64,000 nt of DNA from Mangifera indica (Eukaryota > Streptophyta > Magnoliopsida > Sapindales > Anacardiaceae). Made by a program: the position numbers and the translations under genes. Shown here in pieces: positions 36,701 to 48,487 of this stretch (the stretch's first letter is position 1; the number at the start of each line of letters is the position of its first letter). The notes under the pieces are model-generated. The model was not told the origin of the DNA and ran no database searches. It saw only the letters and a list, made by a program, of their open reading frames with translations. Where the stretch lies: assembly GCF_011075055.1 (NCBI RefSeq), contig NC_058143.1:14213057-14277056 (forward strand), written 5' to 3'.

Positions 36701-38365
36701 ATGTCATGTTATAACTTGGTGCTTTTTCTAGGATGTTCACACTGAACTCATACAACACCGCAGGGCACAGATGATCAAACAAGGGATTCTTAAAGAAAAA
36801 CTTAGCATGGACTCACACTTGCGTAGAGATAATGGTTCATGTCCCCTCATGCCTGAAGAGGTATGCCTGATGTCAAAAATTTTACTTCCTAATGATGTAT
36901 GTGAGCTTTTCACTTGATTGGTACTTATACTGATATGGTCTGATAATTCCAAGTTTTTATAACCCTTGAGTTTTCTGAAAGCTTTTCCAAATTGATACCC
37001 AAATGGAACATCAGAATTGATGAAATTTTTTGACATTCAAACCTTTCAGGTTGGAGTTCTCCTTCGGGCAATGGGCTATCCTCCAAAAACAATTGTATAC
37101 CTTGCAGGTTCTGAAACTTTTGGCAGTCAACGTGTTCTTATCCCTCTGCGTGGCATGTTTCCCAATTTAGTGGATCGCACTTCCTTGTGCAGCAAGAAAG
37201 AATTGTCTGACCTTATTGGTCCTGAAACATCACTTCCACTAGATCTTTTTCAACCACCTCCTTCTAAAAATGCAAAACAATTGAAAGAAGAGTGGAATAA
37301 GGCTGGTCCACGGCCTCGACCTCTTCCTCCACCTCCAGATAGACCCATTTATCGACATGAAAAAGAAGGTTGGTATGGGTGGATCACAGAGACTGACAAA
37401 GAACCAAATCCTTCCGCTATGGATTTGAGGATGCAAGCACATAGGTTACTCTGGGATGCTCTTGATTATATTATCTCTGTTGAAGCTGATGCATTCTTTC
37501 CTGGTTTTCACAATGATGGTAAATGGCCAGATTTTGCTGGTTTGGTTATGGGACAAAGGCTTTACGAGAGTGCTTCATCTAGAACATATAGGCCAGACAG
37601 GTAAGATAAGCATAAGTTCATGTTATGAATGTTGATGTGTTGATGCTTTTTATGCAACGCTAGGATGTTGATTGTGTTTGATTCTTTCTCTTAAGTCTGA
37701 ATATAAGTTTGTTAATGGACAGTTACCATTGATAACATTTCATTTTGGCTTAATCTAAGCTCAAATTCTTGTTGGACTTATCTAATAAAAATAAAAACAT
37801 TTCTCTTTTTTTTTAGATAAAATTTATTTCTTTTTTATTAGATAAAGATTAGATTACTTTTGGTACCTTTGATTAATACATCTTAAAGGTACTTCTCTAA
37901 CACTAGCATTTTTTATTTTCAATCAGAAAAGTTGTTGCCAAGTTATTCAACATTACTCGTGAGAATCTTTACCATCCCAAGCATAATTGGACCCTTTCAG
38001 TGAAGGAACATCTGAACAAAAGCTTGGGTGAAGAGGGTCTTATTAGGCAATCCTTGCTGTCGAAGTCAATGTTATTTTTGTCACACCCTCTTCCAGAGTG
38101 CTCTTGTAGAATTTCTTCTGTTAAGGTCCCATATCAAGTCAAAGGTAATGGTGGCCGTTCTCTGTATGGTGGTGAAGATGAATGCCCCAAATGGATACAG
38201 CATGGTCAAGAAGCTGCTTCTTTGGACGCACGTGGTAATAATGATAATAGTGAATCTTCAGATTATGAAGAAACAACTGAACTCTCCGAATCTGATGATA
38301 ATGATGGCAAAAATACTGCAACTTTACCCTTTGATCGTGATGAAGAATGGGATCCTAATGACTAG
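32561..38365 (+). CDS. O-fucosyltransferase family protein (GT106-like), Golgi type II (10 exons)
   Basis: Exons: 32561-32728, 32828-32912, 33742-33812, 33917-34005, 34104-34347, 35931-36043, 36369-36459, 36732-36860, 37050-37600, 37927-38365. All borders are GT-AG and the phases agree, giving 659 aa. Residues about 8-29 (WVALFVLGMSTASLVVHLSI) are a membrane anchor. The plant O-fucosyltransferase domain follows: GFIYAKVFGGFAKIRSSICD, ISRLLNATLVIPEIQ, PQLQKAKVIGLI, RCRVAFHALQFRPGIQ, YHGCAELFQDVHTELIQHRR, GVLLRAMGYPPKTIVYLAGS, MFPNLVDRTSLCSKKEL, and ALDYIISVEADAFFPGFHND. This set suits the O-fucosyltransferase 23-like clade, but the exact orthologue is inferred from memory of the family. The expected HLRF/Y motif reads HALQF here. 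The last 50 or so residues are very rich in Asp, Glu, Ser and Asn, which is unusual for a luminal enzyme tail. An overlapping out-of-frame ATG lies 10 nt upstream of the start. Confidence 0.88.
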
Positions 38366-40838
38366 AATTTAACACAACAATGATAAGATTTCATGGTTTT
38401 ATCAACAGCTGTGGCACTCTGGTTTCCAGATTTTTCTACTGGAATGTAATTTTTCAGGGCACAGAAAGTAGCATAAGCAGGTAATTTTTTCATTTTACAC
38501 TTGCAGCGTAGCACTTGAGAGCAATAAGTGTTCAGATTTATTCTTTTTAAGTTTCAAGATACTCTCCAATTACAGAAAAAGAAAATTAGTTGTATACTTT
38601 CATAGATCAGACATTTTTTGGTGGGAAAGTTATACAGTGAGTACAAGATGATCACAGGCATAGCAGAAACTGGTTATTTTCTTTTGTGAAACTGGGAATG
38701 TTTCATAGTGGGGGAGTTGAATGTGGATATTGGACTTTCATAGTACAATCTCAATCTGAATCCCTATGCTATGATCATTAAGTACCAAGAATTTTTGTTT
38801 GTATATTGAGAACTGCATTTCATGTCCAAGTGTAAATTTTTGTTTCAGAAGAATATCGATGATGAGATAAATTTATATCTTTTTGGTGATGTTTCTCACA
38901 TACTTATTGGGTATGACAATGTCATATGCCCTCCTAATATGCTTTATGTTAATGTCTTTGTGCCTGATCTTAGAAGAGTTTGATGACACGCACTCTTCTT
39001 CTATTCTAATTGTTTAGGGTTTGAAGTTGATTCTAGTTTTCTGGATTTGTTGAAGTTATCGTTTTTCTTTCTGCTTTATGATAGTATTTCTAAATATCTA
39101 AAATGGGTCCTTTTTGTAATAGCGGATAGGTTGTGAATTTTTCACATTAAAACTATGTACACAATCAATGATATGTCACCATGTGATTAGGTGTTGTTTT
39201 ATCTTTAATTTAAAATTATCTAATCAAAAGCTCTTAGAAATCTTACTGTGCATGAAAACCTCTGTTATCTATTTAATTTGTGAATGTTAAGTTGTTTTTT
39301 TAAGTACTGTATGTGTTTGAAGATCAACTAAACCATTTTACCAAAGACAAAGAGTCATCTTTTACTTGTTTATTGTGAGGTATCTCTCTCAATTTGAACC
39401 GGAAAATGTTATTTTTGGATAAAACAAGAGAAAAGTGCAACCTAGATTAGCAGCTTTACCAGAATCAGACAGGGCGCCAAATTATTGTTTCCCTGCATTC
39501 CATTTCAACTGACAGTTTATGTATTTCGATGGCATCATGTTTCTCAAGTGGGTAATATTTTATGTACATATTTTTTATATAAATATGTACACATATAAAT
39601 GTATAATTATATGATTGGATATTATTTTATTATTAATTTAAAATCATTCAATTGCATCATAATATATCCATATACGTAACGAATAAGTTCTGCGTAAGCT
39701 AAACAAAGCATTGATCCCTTCCAATGAGTTATAAGAGAAAGGATCAGATTGCCTATAAATTCCAAGCCAATTGCCTTAAAATTGTGCGGCAAAGCATCCT
39801 TTGATTGCTGCATTCATACAATTGAAAATGGAAATAGAGCAATGCTGAAACAAGAAAATCCTATGCAGCTGAAAATCTTTCAAAAATTCACGCATCTAAA
39901 AATTTTGCTTTTACTGTATGATGATATTTTCATGAAAGAAAAGATAGAAAGATGCTGAGAATTTGCAGAATAAAATTTCCACCAAGTCTTTTCCCCCGTA
40001 ATTTTATTTTTAGTTTAAAATCATATTATCTATATATCTAATTATATATTAAAAATATATATGCATAATTTTATTGCCCTCCATAATATTAAAAGCATAT
40101 ATATATATATATATATTGCAGGTTATAAATAGCCGATTGGTAGATTATGTTGAGTCATGGGTTAGAATAATTAGAACATCAAGGTTGTATTTGAGTCAGG
40201 CCGAATTTTAATAGAACCTAATTCGAGGTCGATTTGAATAAGATTCAATTAAAGATTGAAGATTTATGCTTCAAATTTGATTTGAAAATAATTTAACTTT
40301 AAATTCAATATAAACTAAGCTAAACTCCAACTTCAATATTTAAATAAACTCAAATTTGAGTCATTTTTTAAATAAACTCAATCTTGAGCTCAAATTCAAT
40401 TTCTTTGAACTAACCTAAGTTTCAAAATTAAGCAACTTGAATGTGTCTAATAAACATATATAAAGTTAGAAATAATTATATATAATTTCAAAGAAAGTTA
40501 ATAATTAAAGAAATATATATGTATTATTTTTAAGTATACAAATGAATATATATTTATGTGTTATTATATGATAAAATATTATTTTATTTTTAATTTATAA
40601 TTATTTAATCACATAATAATATATATATATTATATATTTAAAATGGGTTTAAACAGTTTTATTGTAATAATTAATTTATTCAGTCAACGAGATAAATTAA
40701 TCAACTCATTGTCAATATAAATTTCCAACAATGTCCTTTCCTTTTTCCAAATTCCAATAATCATATTTTCTTTTGTAAAATTCTTATAGAAATTCTGGAA
40801 AACTCGAGAAAAAAAATCGTTGGAAATATCAAATTCCT
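38366..40838. other. Gene-free region between the O-fucosyltransferase and NDR1 genes
   Basis: Contains the 3' UTR of the plus-strand gene (from 38366) and the 3' flank of the convergent NDR1 gene. In between are family 3 AT-rich fragments (39140-39235, 39560-39680, 40012-40085, 40485-40650) and a diverged family 2 element (40182-40445). Short frames at 39622-39958 overlap on both strands and lack any family signal. Confidence 0.55.
40182..40445. repeat. Family 2 CGAG/CTCG repeat (40.2 kb copy, diverged)
   Basis: Starts GGTTGTATTTGAGTCAGGCC and then runs through GAATTTTAATAGAACC and repeated AAACTCAA/TTGAGC words. The right end is not sharp. It is more AT-rich than the 58- and 63-kb copies and so probably older. 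Confidence 0.45.
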
Positions 40839-41462
40839 CTATAAATTAAGAAAAACAAAAACAAAAAAATTTAATATAACTCCAACCTTTACACAAAACC
40901 TCAAGCTGATTGTCGCCTGAGAGAGCTTAACGTTCTTCTTGTTGACTTTTCCATGATCGTTGACAACCATCTCACGCCCAACTTTGATCTTACGCCTCTT
41001 AGTCCTCCACGCTATGATCTTGAACCTCACCGCCGTTGCCAAATCCACCCTGATAACCGCCGTCCCGCCAGGAAGAACCGCCCGTGAAAGCACCCTCTTG
41101 TCCACCTTAACAGTGCCATTTTTCCTAGCTTTCTTCTTGTTACCTTGATAAAACTTGGGAACGATGCAAGTTCCAATGTGGTCAGAGGTATTTGCTTTGT
41201 TAGCAATGGTGACGGTTAAAGGGTCGTAGTAGATGCCCTTGTCGTAGTTGGTGTTTACAAGCTTTAAGGTGAAGTAAAGAGTGGTGTTGTGTGGAGAGTT
41301 TACAGATTTGTCGAGGGCTGGAAGATAGAAGTCTTGAATGGAGCATCTGGGGTTTGAAGTACGAAGATTTAGCCACAAGAAGAGCGAGGTTAGGCCTAAA
41401 GAAAAAATGATTTTGCAGCAGCATCTGCAACATTTACAACGATCTTGTTCAGCCCGAGGCAT
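40839..41462 (-). CDS. NDR1: NDR1 (NON-RACE-SPECIFIC DISEASE RESISTANCE 1) plasma-membrane protein
   Basis: Intronless, 207 aa. After a Cys-rich cytosolic start (CKCCRCCCK) there is one membrane segment at about residues 18-33 (IIFSLGLTSLFLWLNLR). Then come the NDR1-specific blocks CSIQDFYLPAL, NTTLYFTL, NYDKGIYYDPL, VPKFYQGNKKKARK and RAVLPGGTAVIRVDL, followed by VRFKIIAWRTKRRKIKVG. The C-terminus is again hydrophobic (GVILNFFVFVFLNL), which fits the GPI-anchor signal known for Arabidopsis NDR1. This is the LEA2/NHL fold. In Arabidopsis, NDR1 holds the wall to the membrane, binds RIN4 and is needed for several CC-NBS-LRR immune responses; the same role here is inferred from close similarity. 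NHS/NTT-type N-glycosylation sites are present. A TATA-like TTTATAA lies about 160 bp upstream on the minus strand. Confidence 0.9.
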   Translation of the reverse strand: MPRAEQDRCKCCRCCCKIIFSLGLTSLFLWLNLRTSNPRCSIQDFYLPALDKSVNSPHNTTLYFTLKLVNTNYDKGIYYDPLTVTIANKANTSDHIGTCIVPKFYQGNKKKARKNGTVKVDKRVLSRAVLPGGTAVIRVDLATAVRFKIIAWRTKRRKIKVGREMVVNDHGKVNKKNVKLSQATISLRFCVKVGVILNFFVFVFLNL

Positions 41463-41707
41463 GGCGAAAACAAAAATGAAGACTCTTTTTATTTTTCTCT
41501 CAGAGATTTTGAGAAAAGGAAGACGAAGGCAAAATTGGATGGTAAATGATAGTGTTGGTTAAGCAAAATGAAGAAGAAGAAGAAGGAGCGTGATCGATAA
41601 TAAAGGAAAGAATTGTTTTGTGTTATAAATTTTGCTAGGTTGTCTTGTGTTTCTTTCTTGTGGGGAAACTTTGGATTCTTGTAAAGCTTCAAGGAGACAA
41701 AGGTGAG

Positions 41708-42057
41708 GATAGGCTTGGATTCAAGTCCTGGGGCTCTAACTCACCCAACCTCGAGCTCGGATCTATTTTAGTTGAGTTAAAGTTTAAACTCACTTCAAAT
41801 ATATTTAAATTTGATTCATTCAAAAGAAATTAAACTTGGGTGTATCTCAAATTCATACTCTAACTAAACTTTAAACTCAACTTAGTATTATAATTAAATC
41901 ATCATTTTAGTCATTTTTTTCATAACAACATCATTTTTTTATTTTTATCAAAATTTTTTATATTAACAAATTTTATAAATTGAATATTTTTAAAATTTAA
42001 ATTTAAAAATATTTAATTTTTAGACTCGAGATCGAGGTCAATCTCATTTCTAACCTA
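41708..42057. repeat. Family 2 CGAG/CTCG repeat (41.7 kb copy)
   Basis: Starts GGCTTGGATTCAAGTCCTGG and ends near CAATCTCATTTCTAACCTAG, with CCTCGAGCTCGG near the left end and AT-rich middle words. The element begins close to the NDR1 promoter, about 250 bp upstream of its start codon. Confidence 0.5.
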
Positions 42058-43040
42058 GCGCTAGTGTGGGTGGCATGGTGGGAATGTAAATTATGATTTT
42101 GTTTTCGTCAGTCAAACCCACATGGTCATGCAAATGCCTTCCCAATTTATGAAGACAAAGAGACAGAACAAAAAGAAAAAGGCCATGCTTGAAACAAAGA
42201 GCGAAAAGAAAAGAAAAAGAATGGCATAACAGTAAATTTATAGTAGGTTATCCTATATTATAAATAAAAAGAGAAAGAAATGAAGAAATAAGGAGTCATA
42301 TAGTCATTTGAATAATCGTACTTTTCAAAATTTGTTTAAAGGATAAATCTAGCAATTTACCAATTATGCCCTTGATGAAACTCAAATAAATGATTCCTAA
42401 TCAGACTATACAAGACTCCATAGTTTAAACAGGTTTAACGTATTTAGCTTATTTTTGTCATCGTAATTTTTTATTAAGGGTAATTAGGTTATTGGTGGCT
42501 TTTTTGAGGTTTAAATTATATTAGGAAATTACAATAGTAAATAAATAACAATTGGAAAATAAAATGAAAGTCTGTCTATTGTATATGAAAATGGAAGATA
42601 ATGGTAAAATAGGGAAGTATAATGGAGTTTAGGGTAAAGAAAGTACATTCTTAAGACTGAGATTATCAAAGAACCAAAGGATTGGCCTTTGTGTAGGGAG
42701 GAAAACTTGGGTGTCTATGAGAATTTTTAAAAGAAATAAAATAAAATAGGAGACAATTAAAATAGAAGTTTAAAACGCTTACTGGGGAAAATATTTAATA
42801 AAATAAAACAGATTTTTGAGAAGATAAATCTTTAATAAAATGAAAGTACTGTAATAAATAAAAGAGCAAATGCACTGTCCGAAAATGAGGCTAGATTCAT
42901 TTAGAGGAATAATAAATATAAGAAATTAATAAATGTGATAAATTAAATGATTTTATCAAGAATAAAGTATAAGAAATATCTTAAACATTTTATACATACT
43001 TAAATAAAGAGATGAAGTGCAAATATTATGAAAATAATAA

Positions 43041-43330
43041 GCCAAACCAGTAATTCCCACCCAAGGTTTTGCTAAAATGACAAAGTTCCACCCGTTAAAT
43101 TTAAAAAATCTAAAGTCTCACCCTTCTTTTAAAATTTACTGTTTAAGTTAAGGGTAAAAATGTTATTTAGTTAAAAATATTTTAAAAACTAAAAATTTAT
43201 CACATTTCCCCCCTTTTATTTAAAAATCTAATAATTTTTCTCTACCCAAAGTTTTAAAAATGACTATATCCCCTTAGGGCTCAATTTCCGGCGACCATCT
43301 CCCTTCCGGCCTGTCTCTCATAGTAGACTT
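43041..43330. repeat. Family 1 repeat, left-end fragment (43.0 kb copy)
   Basis: Starts GCCAAACCAGTAATTCCCAC then CCAAGG. It continues with the family order: AT-rich, TTTCCCCCCTTTTATTT, then a C-rich interior CCGGCGACCATCTCCCTTCC. No right terminus is found before BET3, so the copy is truncated. Confidence 0.6.
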
Positions 43331-43631
43331 CTTAGTCATGTTTAATTGGCTCAAGGTGAAAGGTAGCTGCTGCCTAGGAGCCAAGACCATGGCCCTCTAT
43401 ACTTAACCTTAATTTGACTGTAAAACTTGTACATTTTTGCATAAAAGTCTCTTCTTCACCCAGAGAAAATAAATCTAACCACTAAACAAATTTTGTGGGA
43501 TTCATTTTAGCTCATGTAACTTCAAAACTCACTAGAGTTGCATTATATAATATGTCAAGCTATTAAATTGCTATCTTTTAATCCAAACTACAACAATCAG
43601 CTCATGATATCACATCACATAGCATGTTATT

Positions 43632-46347
43632 CTATTCATCATCCTTGTACGGGTACTCTTCTGGAACTTGCTTCAAAAGTTTTACCTGAAGCTCATATGC
43701 ATCATCCCCTCGAAGCACATCACGGATCCAACTGACTTCAGTCTTCAATGACACCTGGACTCATACAGAATCAGACCACAATATTCACAGGGAAAGGAGA
43801 AAACAGAAGAAAGTAAAACATGGGCAACAGCACCATCCAAATTCCTCAATGCTACCGCAATGAACATACTGAGAACACCACAAAGAGTTGCAAAAGCAAC
43901 TACCACCAATTTTTACTAGGATGAGTTGAACTCAACTCAATTACACCTCTTTTTATATCAAATAAATTGATTATTTAATAAATTTTGCATTTTAACAAAA
44001 AAAAAATTCAGACACAAAGAAAAGGTTCTATGAGAAAAAAAACTAAAGAAACAGAAAATACTCTAAAGTAAAAGGTCTCCACTAACCACACAAAGAAAGC
44101 CATACAATAGGTTTAGAAGTTAGCAACATTCACAGACTAGATAACGAAAAGGTTTAAAATAGAAGCTTCTTAAAATTGAGGAACTTGCATTTCCATATAG
44201 TCACAGTTGAATTCACCCATTAGCAATATCTTACATAGCATATAAAAGAAATTTTTCATAATTACGAGTGCTTTGTTGTTCAAATGATTTTATATAATAA
44301 GCTCCATCAATAAAACAGCTTTCAGGCAATGGCAAAATCCTGACTCTTTATGATAAAGCAAATATCAATTGTAAGAGGCATGTAGGAGACAAAGAATAGA
44401 ACAGTTGGAGAGATCCCATAAAAAGGAAGGTATTGAAGGTTGTGCAAGCAAAGAGGTGTTACCATCTCTAGGGCTCCTCTAATGACTCCACTCAAGATGT
44501 TGCAATAGTAAAGGCCTTGACAGGTATCAGGGAGCTCAACAAAATCCACTAGGGGATTATCTTCCAAAATTATGCTGCAACATGTCCCATCAGCATCCCA
44601 GTTGGACACTGATGCAGTAACCCCTAAGAACATTTTGAAACCCACCTGTACAGAAGCTTTATCAGGTCATAAATTGAGCCTACTTAATGCTAAGAAGAGG
44701 ACATTGAGACAGTAGGTCAACTGCAACCATACAAACATGACCCAGTATGCAAGTCATATAATTCACATTAAAAAACTCAGCTTTTTAAATGAAACCACAC
44801 CAGCCAACATCAATATAAAAGCCATAGAATATATGCTGAAAAGAAGCTGAGTAAAAGTAACAGAACCACATAACTATTAGACATCTGTTTAATGCTGCAA
44901 ACCAGGCTGGATCAATGAGCTCGATGACCAGAACAAATCCAAACAACATGGCTCAACAACTTTCAGAAGGACAGTAAACCTAGCACCTGAACTGTTCTAC
45001 CATAACCCTGATAAATTAATTCAGGCACTATCTACATCACAATCAGATTTCAAGAATATGGGAGCTTCCAATCCTGAATTCATTCATTACACATAGGTCT
45101 CCTAAAGCTTTACTAACAGAAATGCCAACATAATAGAGTGACACCAGTTGAAAAGGTTCCAACAATATTTAAGAGAATATGTGTCAACTGCTTAATATAT
45201 TGCATGGAGATGCATCCTAAATCTTTCAATACAGGCCCTTTCTGGCGGTCATATTTTTAGCTGCGGTTCATAGTTGGCCAAAATTTCAAGCTAAAAAAGA
45301 AGAACTTGAGTTAAAACTTATATCATCAAGTATCCAAAAGCAAATAGAGCACAACAAACCGAAGCCACCAAAGTTTTAAATAATAATTTTATGTGTCTCT
45401 TTGATAGAAAAAAATTATGAAGATCAACTTATTTAACTAAGTTGAGGTGAAGCTCAATGACACCTTTATATATCAATATATTGTGAATTCAATGAAGCAT
45501 AATTATGCATGCATTATCAAAGACAGATCAATAGGCATCAATCACTAACTATACCCATGGATAGACTAACTGTGTCCTAATTTTATTAGTCCAGAGTCAA
45601 TATACACAACTGATAGTAATAACCGTCAATAGGATGCAGGAAAAGAAAAAGAAACTTTATGAAATGATATGTTAAAGCTATATCTGTAAGTAACGACATT
45701 AACAAATTCTGGCACAAATAGTATGATTAATTAATTTCAACCAAGTAATAAAACTAGACCTTTGCAATCACTTCAGCAGTCTCTTTGAAGTCAACACATT
45801 TGGTGATATTAGATTTCGCTAGAAACTCATCAATTAGTCGAATTCCCATATTATAGCCCCTGCAAAGTCATTAAATTCAAATGAAAACGGCCCGAAACTC
45901 ACATTGTTATATCATCTAACACTAGAAATTCCATCGGAGACTACAACAGAAACACTTGATTCAGCTTAATTCAGAAGTGAACTTAAGACAATATATACGA
46001 CATCGCACATCTATTAAAGAAGTAACCTTGCCATAATAACAATTCAATTTCAAAAAAAAAAATGTAGAAACCGAAGTAAATCGAGAAGCGTACATTTGAT
46101 CAAGCTGTTTGTTAACTTCCTCGACCTCTTCGAGATCCGTCAGTAACTGACGCACGGTGGCACCGTAAGTTAAGGTAAAAAGCTCAGCATTCTACACAAA
46201 AAATATTTCCAAGGCGAGCAACTCAATTCAACAAACCTAATTTCACAAATTAAATTTTCATATTACAAAGTAATTCAATCAAACAGTTACCACGCGCTCC
46301 ATGTTGGCGAAGATAGCATCACCGGATCTCGGACCGACGGGCGCCAT
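43632..46347 (-). CDS. BET3: TRAPP complex core subunit BET3 / TRAPPC3 (5 exons)
   Basis: Minus-strand exons 46347-46291, 46191-46094, 45859-45760, 44645-44463 and 43754-43632 join in frame to 186 aa, the family's exact length in Arabidopsis as I recall it. It starts MAPVGPRSGDAIFANMERV, then ELFTLTYGATVRQLLTDLEE, then GYNMGIRLIDEFLAKSNITK with Cys73 just after it (the position of the conserved acylated Cys), KETAEVIAKVGFKMFLG, then NPLVDFVELPDTCQGLYYCN, and ends KQVPEEYPYKDDE. BET3 is a core subunit of the TRAPP tethering complex, which activates Rab GTPases for ER-to-Golgi and post-Golgi traffic; a dimer lies at the heart of the complex. Exon 1 ends exactly after Val19. The gene is complete and intact. 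Confidence 0.95.
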
Positions 46348-46984
46348 GTTAAGATCTAAAGCAAAGAAAACAAATATTTCTTTAATCTGATTTGTGAATT
46401 GTTTTAAATTAAATAAAAAATAAACCAGGAGAGAAAGATAACAAATTTAATTTTAATATGTTTTCGTGTTAATATTTTTTCAATTTCCCCCCCTAAGTTT
46501 ACAAAAAAGATTTAATTTGTTAATAGTTGTGATTTCTTCAATCGTGTAGGGCTGAAATAATCTGAAAGTTGTATTAATAAGAAATATAGAATTCTCTCAA
46601 ACTACGTCCAAATGACAAGTTCACACCCTTGAATCGAAAAATGATATTTTCCCACCTTCAGTCAAGTATTCTTAGTAAAATCAGTTAATTTTTATGATAA
46701 ATATATTGAAAACATAATATATATTTCATAATTTCTAATATTTATTAAAAATAAATAAATTTTTTTGTCTAAATTTAATTAGAATATATTTTTGCTCATG
46801 TTTCATACAATTTTATGTCTAAATTTTATTCATGTTTAATAAAAAAAATTAAATTTCATTAAGAGTTTTACCCTTACCCAAACGTTAACTAAAAAGATGA
46901 GTTTCCTTTCACGTTGATATACTCACACATTTATCACACATAATAAATAAATCAAACCACCCATCATCTAGGCATTTGAGGATG

Positions 46985-47560
46985 AGATTTTAACAAAGTT
47001 ACTTTTAATATAATTCCTCCCTTATCACATATTAGGTTATCGGTTCAACACTACTTAACAATCATCCTCTTATCACACATTAGATCATCAATCCAACACC
47101 ACTCACAACAAATTTAATATTAACCTCAGTTAAACCATGGCCAAACTTTAGTTAATAATATAATTTTCCTCCTCTAATACTGCTCATAATAAACTTAACA
47201 CTAACCTTCCTTCCTTTGAGTCTCTAGAGGTGAGATTTTATCAAAGTTATCAATGTGAGATATCAATCCTCCCATTATCATACATTGGGTCATCAATTCA
47301 ATATCACTCACAACAAACCCAACTCTAACCTCTCATAAACCAAGGTCGAACCCCCCTCATCTAGACCTCCCCTAAATCAAACCAATGTCAAGCCCCCCAC
47401 ATTTGAATATTACCAAAGTTACCAAAGCCAACACTAATCTCCTTTAAATTAGGGTCAAACCTCCCCTCATCGAGATATCAAAATTGATGCTAAACTACCC
47501 TTATCACACATTAGAAACGCTCACAACAAATCCAACACTAACCTTCTTTCAAAAAATGGT
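46985..47560. repeat. Degenerate array of TTATCACACATTAG...CTCACAACAAA units
   Basis: A roughly 45-60 bp word set (TTATCACACATTAGRTCATC, then AATCCAACACCACTCACAAC, then AACACTAACCT) recurs at about 47021, 47070, 47180, 47262 and 47503 with variable spacing. The spacers share AACCAAGGTCGAACC-like words. It leads into the primer-site-like motif at 47581, so it may be the interior of a small LTR element. Confidence 0.55.
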
Positions 47561-47580
47561 GAATGGAATTGTTTTTAACC

Positions 47581-47735
47581 TTAGGTTTTAATACCAATTG
47601 TTGGTGCACCACAAAAGTGTTATTGAGTCCTCTATCCCAAAAGCAAGATCAAGGGCTAAGCCTTTCCCTCACATTTATATACTCACACTCAACTTAATTC
47701 TCAATCAATATAGGACACTCATTAAGATGGGTAAG
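47581..47735 (-). mobile_element. TRIM-like LTR fragment with primer-site-like motif
   Basis: On the minus strand TGGTATTAAAACCTAA (47596-47581) resembles a diverged initiator tRNA-Met primer-binding site and follows a unit (47599 to about 47735) with GGACTCAATAACACTTTTGT and GAGTATATAAATGTGAGGG, the latter a TATA-like block. This layout fits a terminal-repeat retrotransposon in miniature. No coding and no second LTR are found. Confidence 0.4.
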
Positions 47736-48487
47736 GAATAAGCATAAAATATGGGACCATGACTTGGCTCATTGCAAAACCAATTGAGCTACTTTTTTTT
47801 ATGTTGAAAGTATATCATATTGATTTGATATTCAGAATTTCAAAGTAAATTAAAAAAAGAAGAATAAAAATATGGTACATATACACATAAATTTTAACTA
47901 TATACACAGCAACAGCTCTTCTTGAACCCAAAAAAAAAATAAAAAACATAAATTTCTCTCATTTGTTAACTAGGCATACTTGGTTTCCAATACACTCAAC
48001 ATTCCGGTCCCCACCACCCTACTTATCTCAGAAATCACCTGCTCATCAAAACCAAGCATAAATTCTCCATCAAAGTTCACATCAATTTACTAATACATAC
48101 ACAAAGAAGAAGTCAGTTTATGATAAATGATGAACTAAACATTCATTAACCCATTGCTGTAAATAATAAACACCCATTAACTCATTTAATTACAAATTTT
48201 GATTGTACATTAACCAACAAATTCTGAAATCTCAAAGACACTTTTATTATTTGACTAAACCTTGGACAGTCAAGAAAAACCCCTAAATAAATACGAATTT
48301 TCAATCAACTGTAAATTGATAAAATCTGAGTTGAGAATAACAAATACATCAAACACATTGTTGAAGGCCATAACATGTCATCGAGCAATCCACATTTAGG
48401 TTTCTTAAAAATCAGCCGAAATTTACAAAGCTCGTAGATGAACAAAACAGAAGGAAAAAAAAAAAAACTGAAGCCCTTGCTGGAACA

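Larger units (their letters stand above)
41463..43631. other. Gene-free region between NDR1 and BET3
   Basis: NDR1 promoter and leader (41463 to about 41700), a family 2 element (41708-42057), AT-rich spacer, and the left end of a family 1 repeat (43041 to about 43330). The 3' UTR of BET3 should lie in about 43400-43631. I see no other gene. Confidence 0.55.
46348..48487. other. Gene-free region between BET3 and UREF
   Basis: BET3 leader and promoter (46348 to about 46600), AT-rich spacer, a degenerate repeat array (about 46985-47560), a TRIM-like LTR piece (47581-47735), and the UREF 3' flank (47900-48487). No gene seen. Confidence 0.55.

Noticed and set aside
46985..47560. A CRISPR-like array of repeats.
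   Set aside because: Units are degenerate, spacers are similar to each other, and this is plant nuclear DNA. A decayed LTR-element interior fits better.
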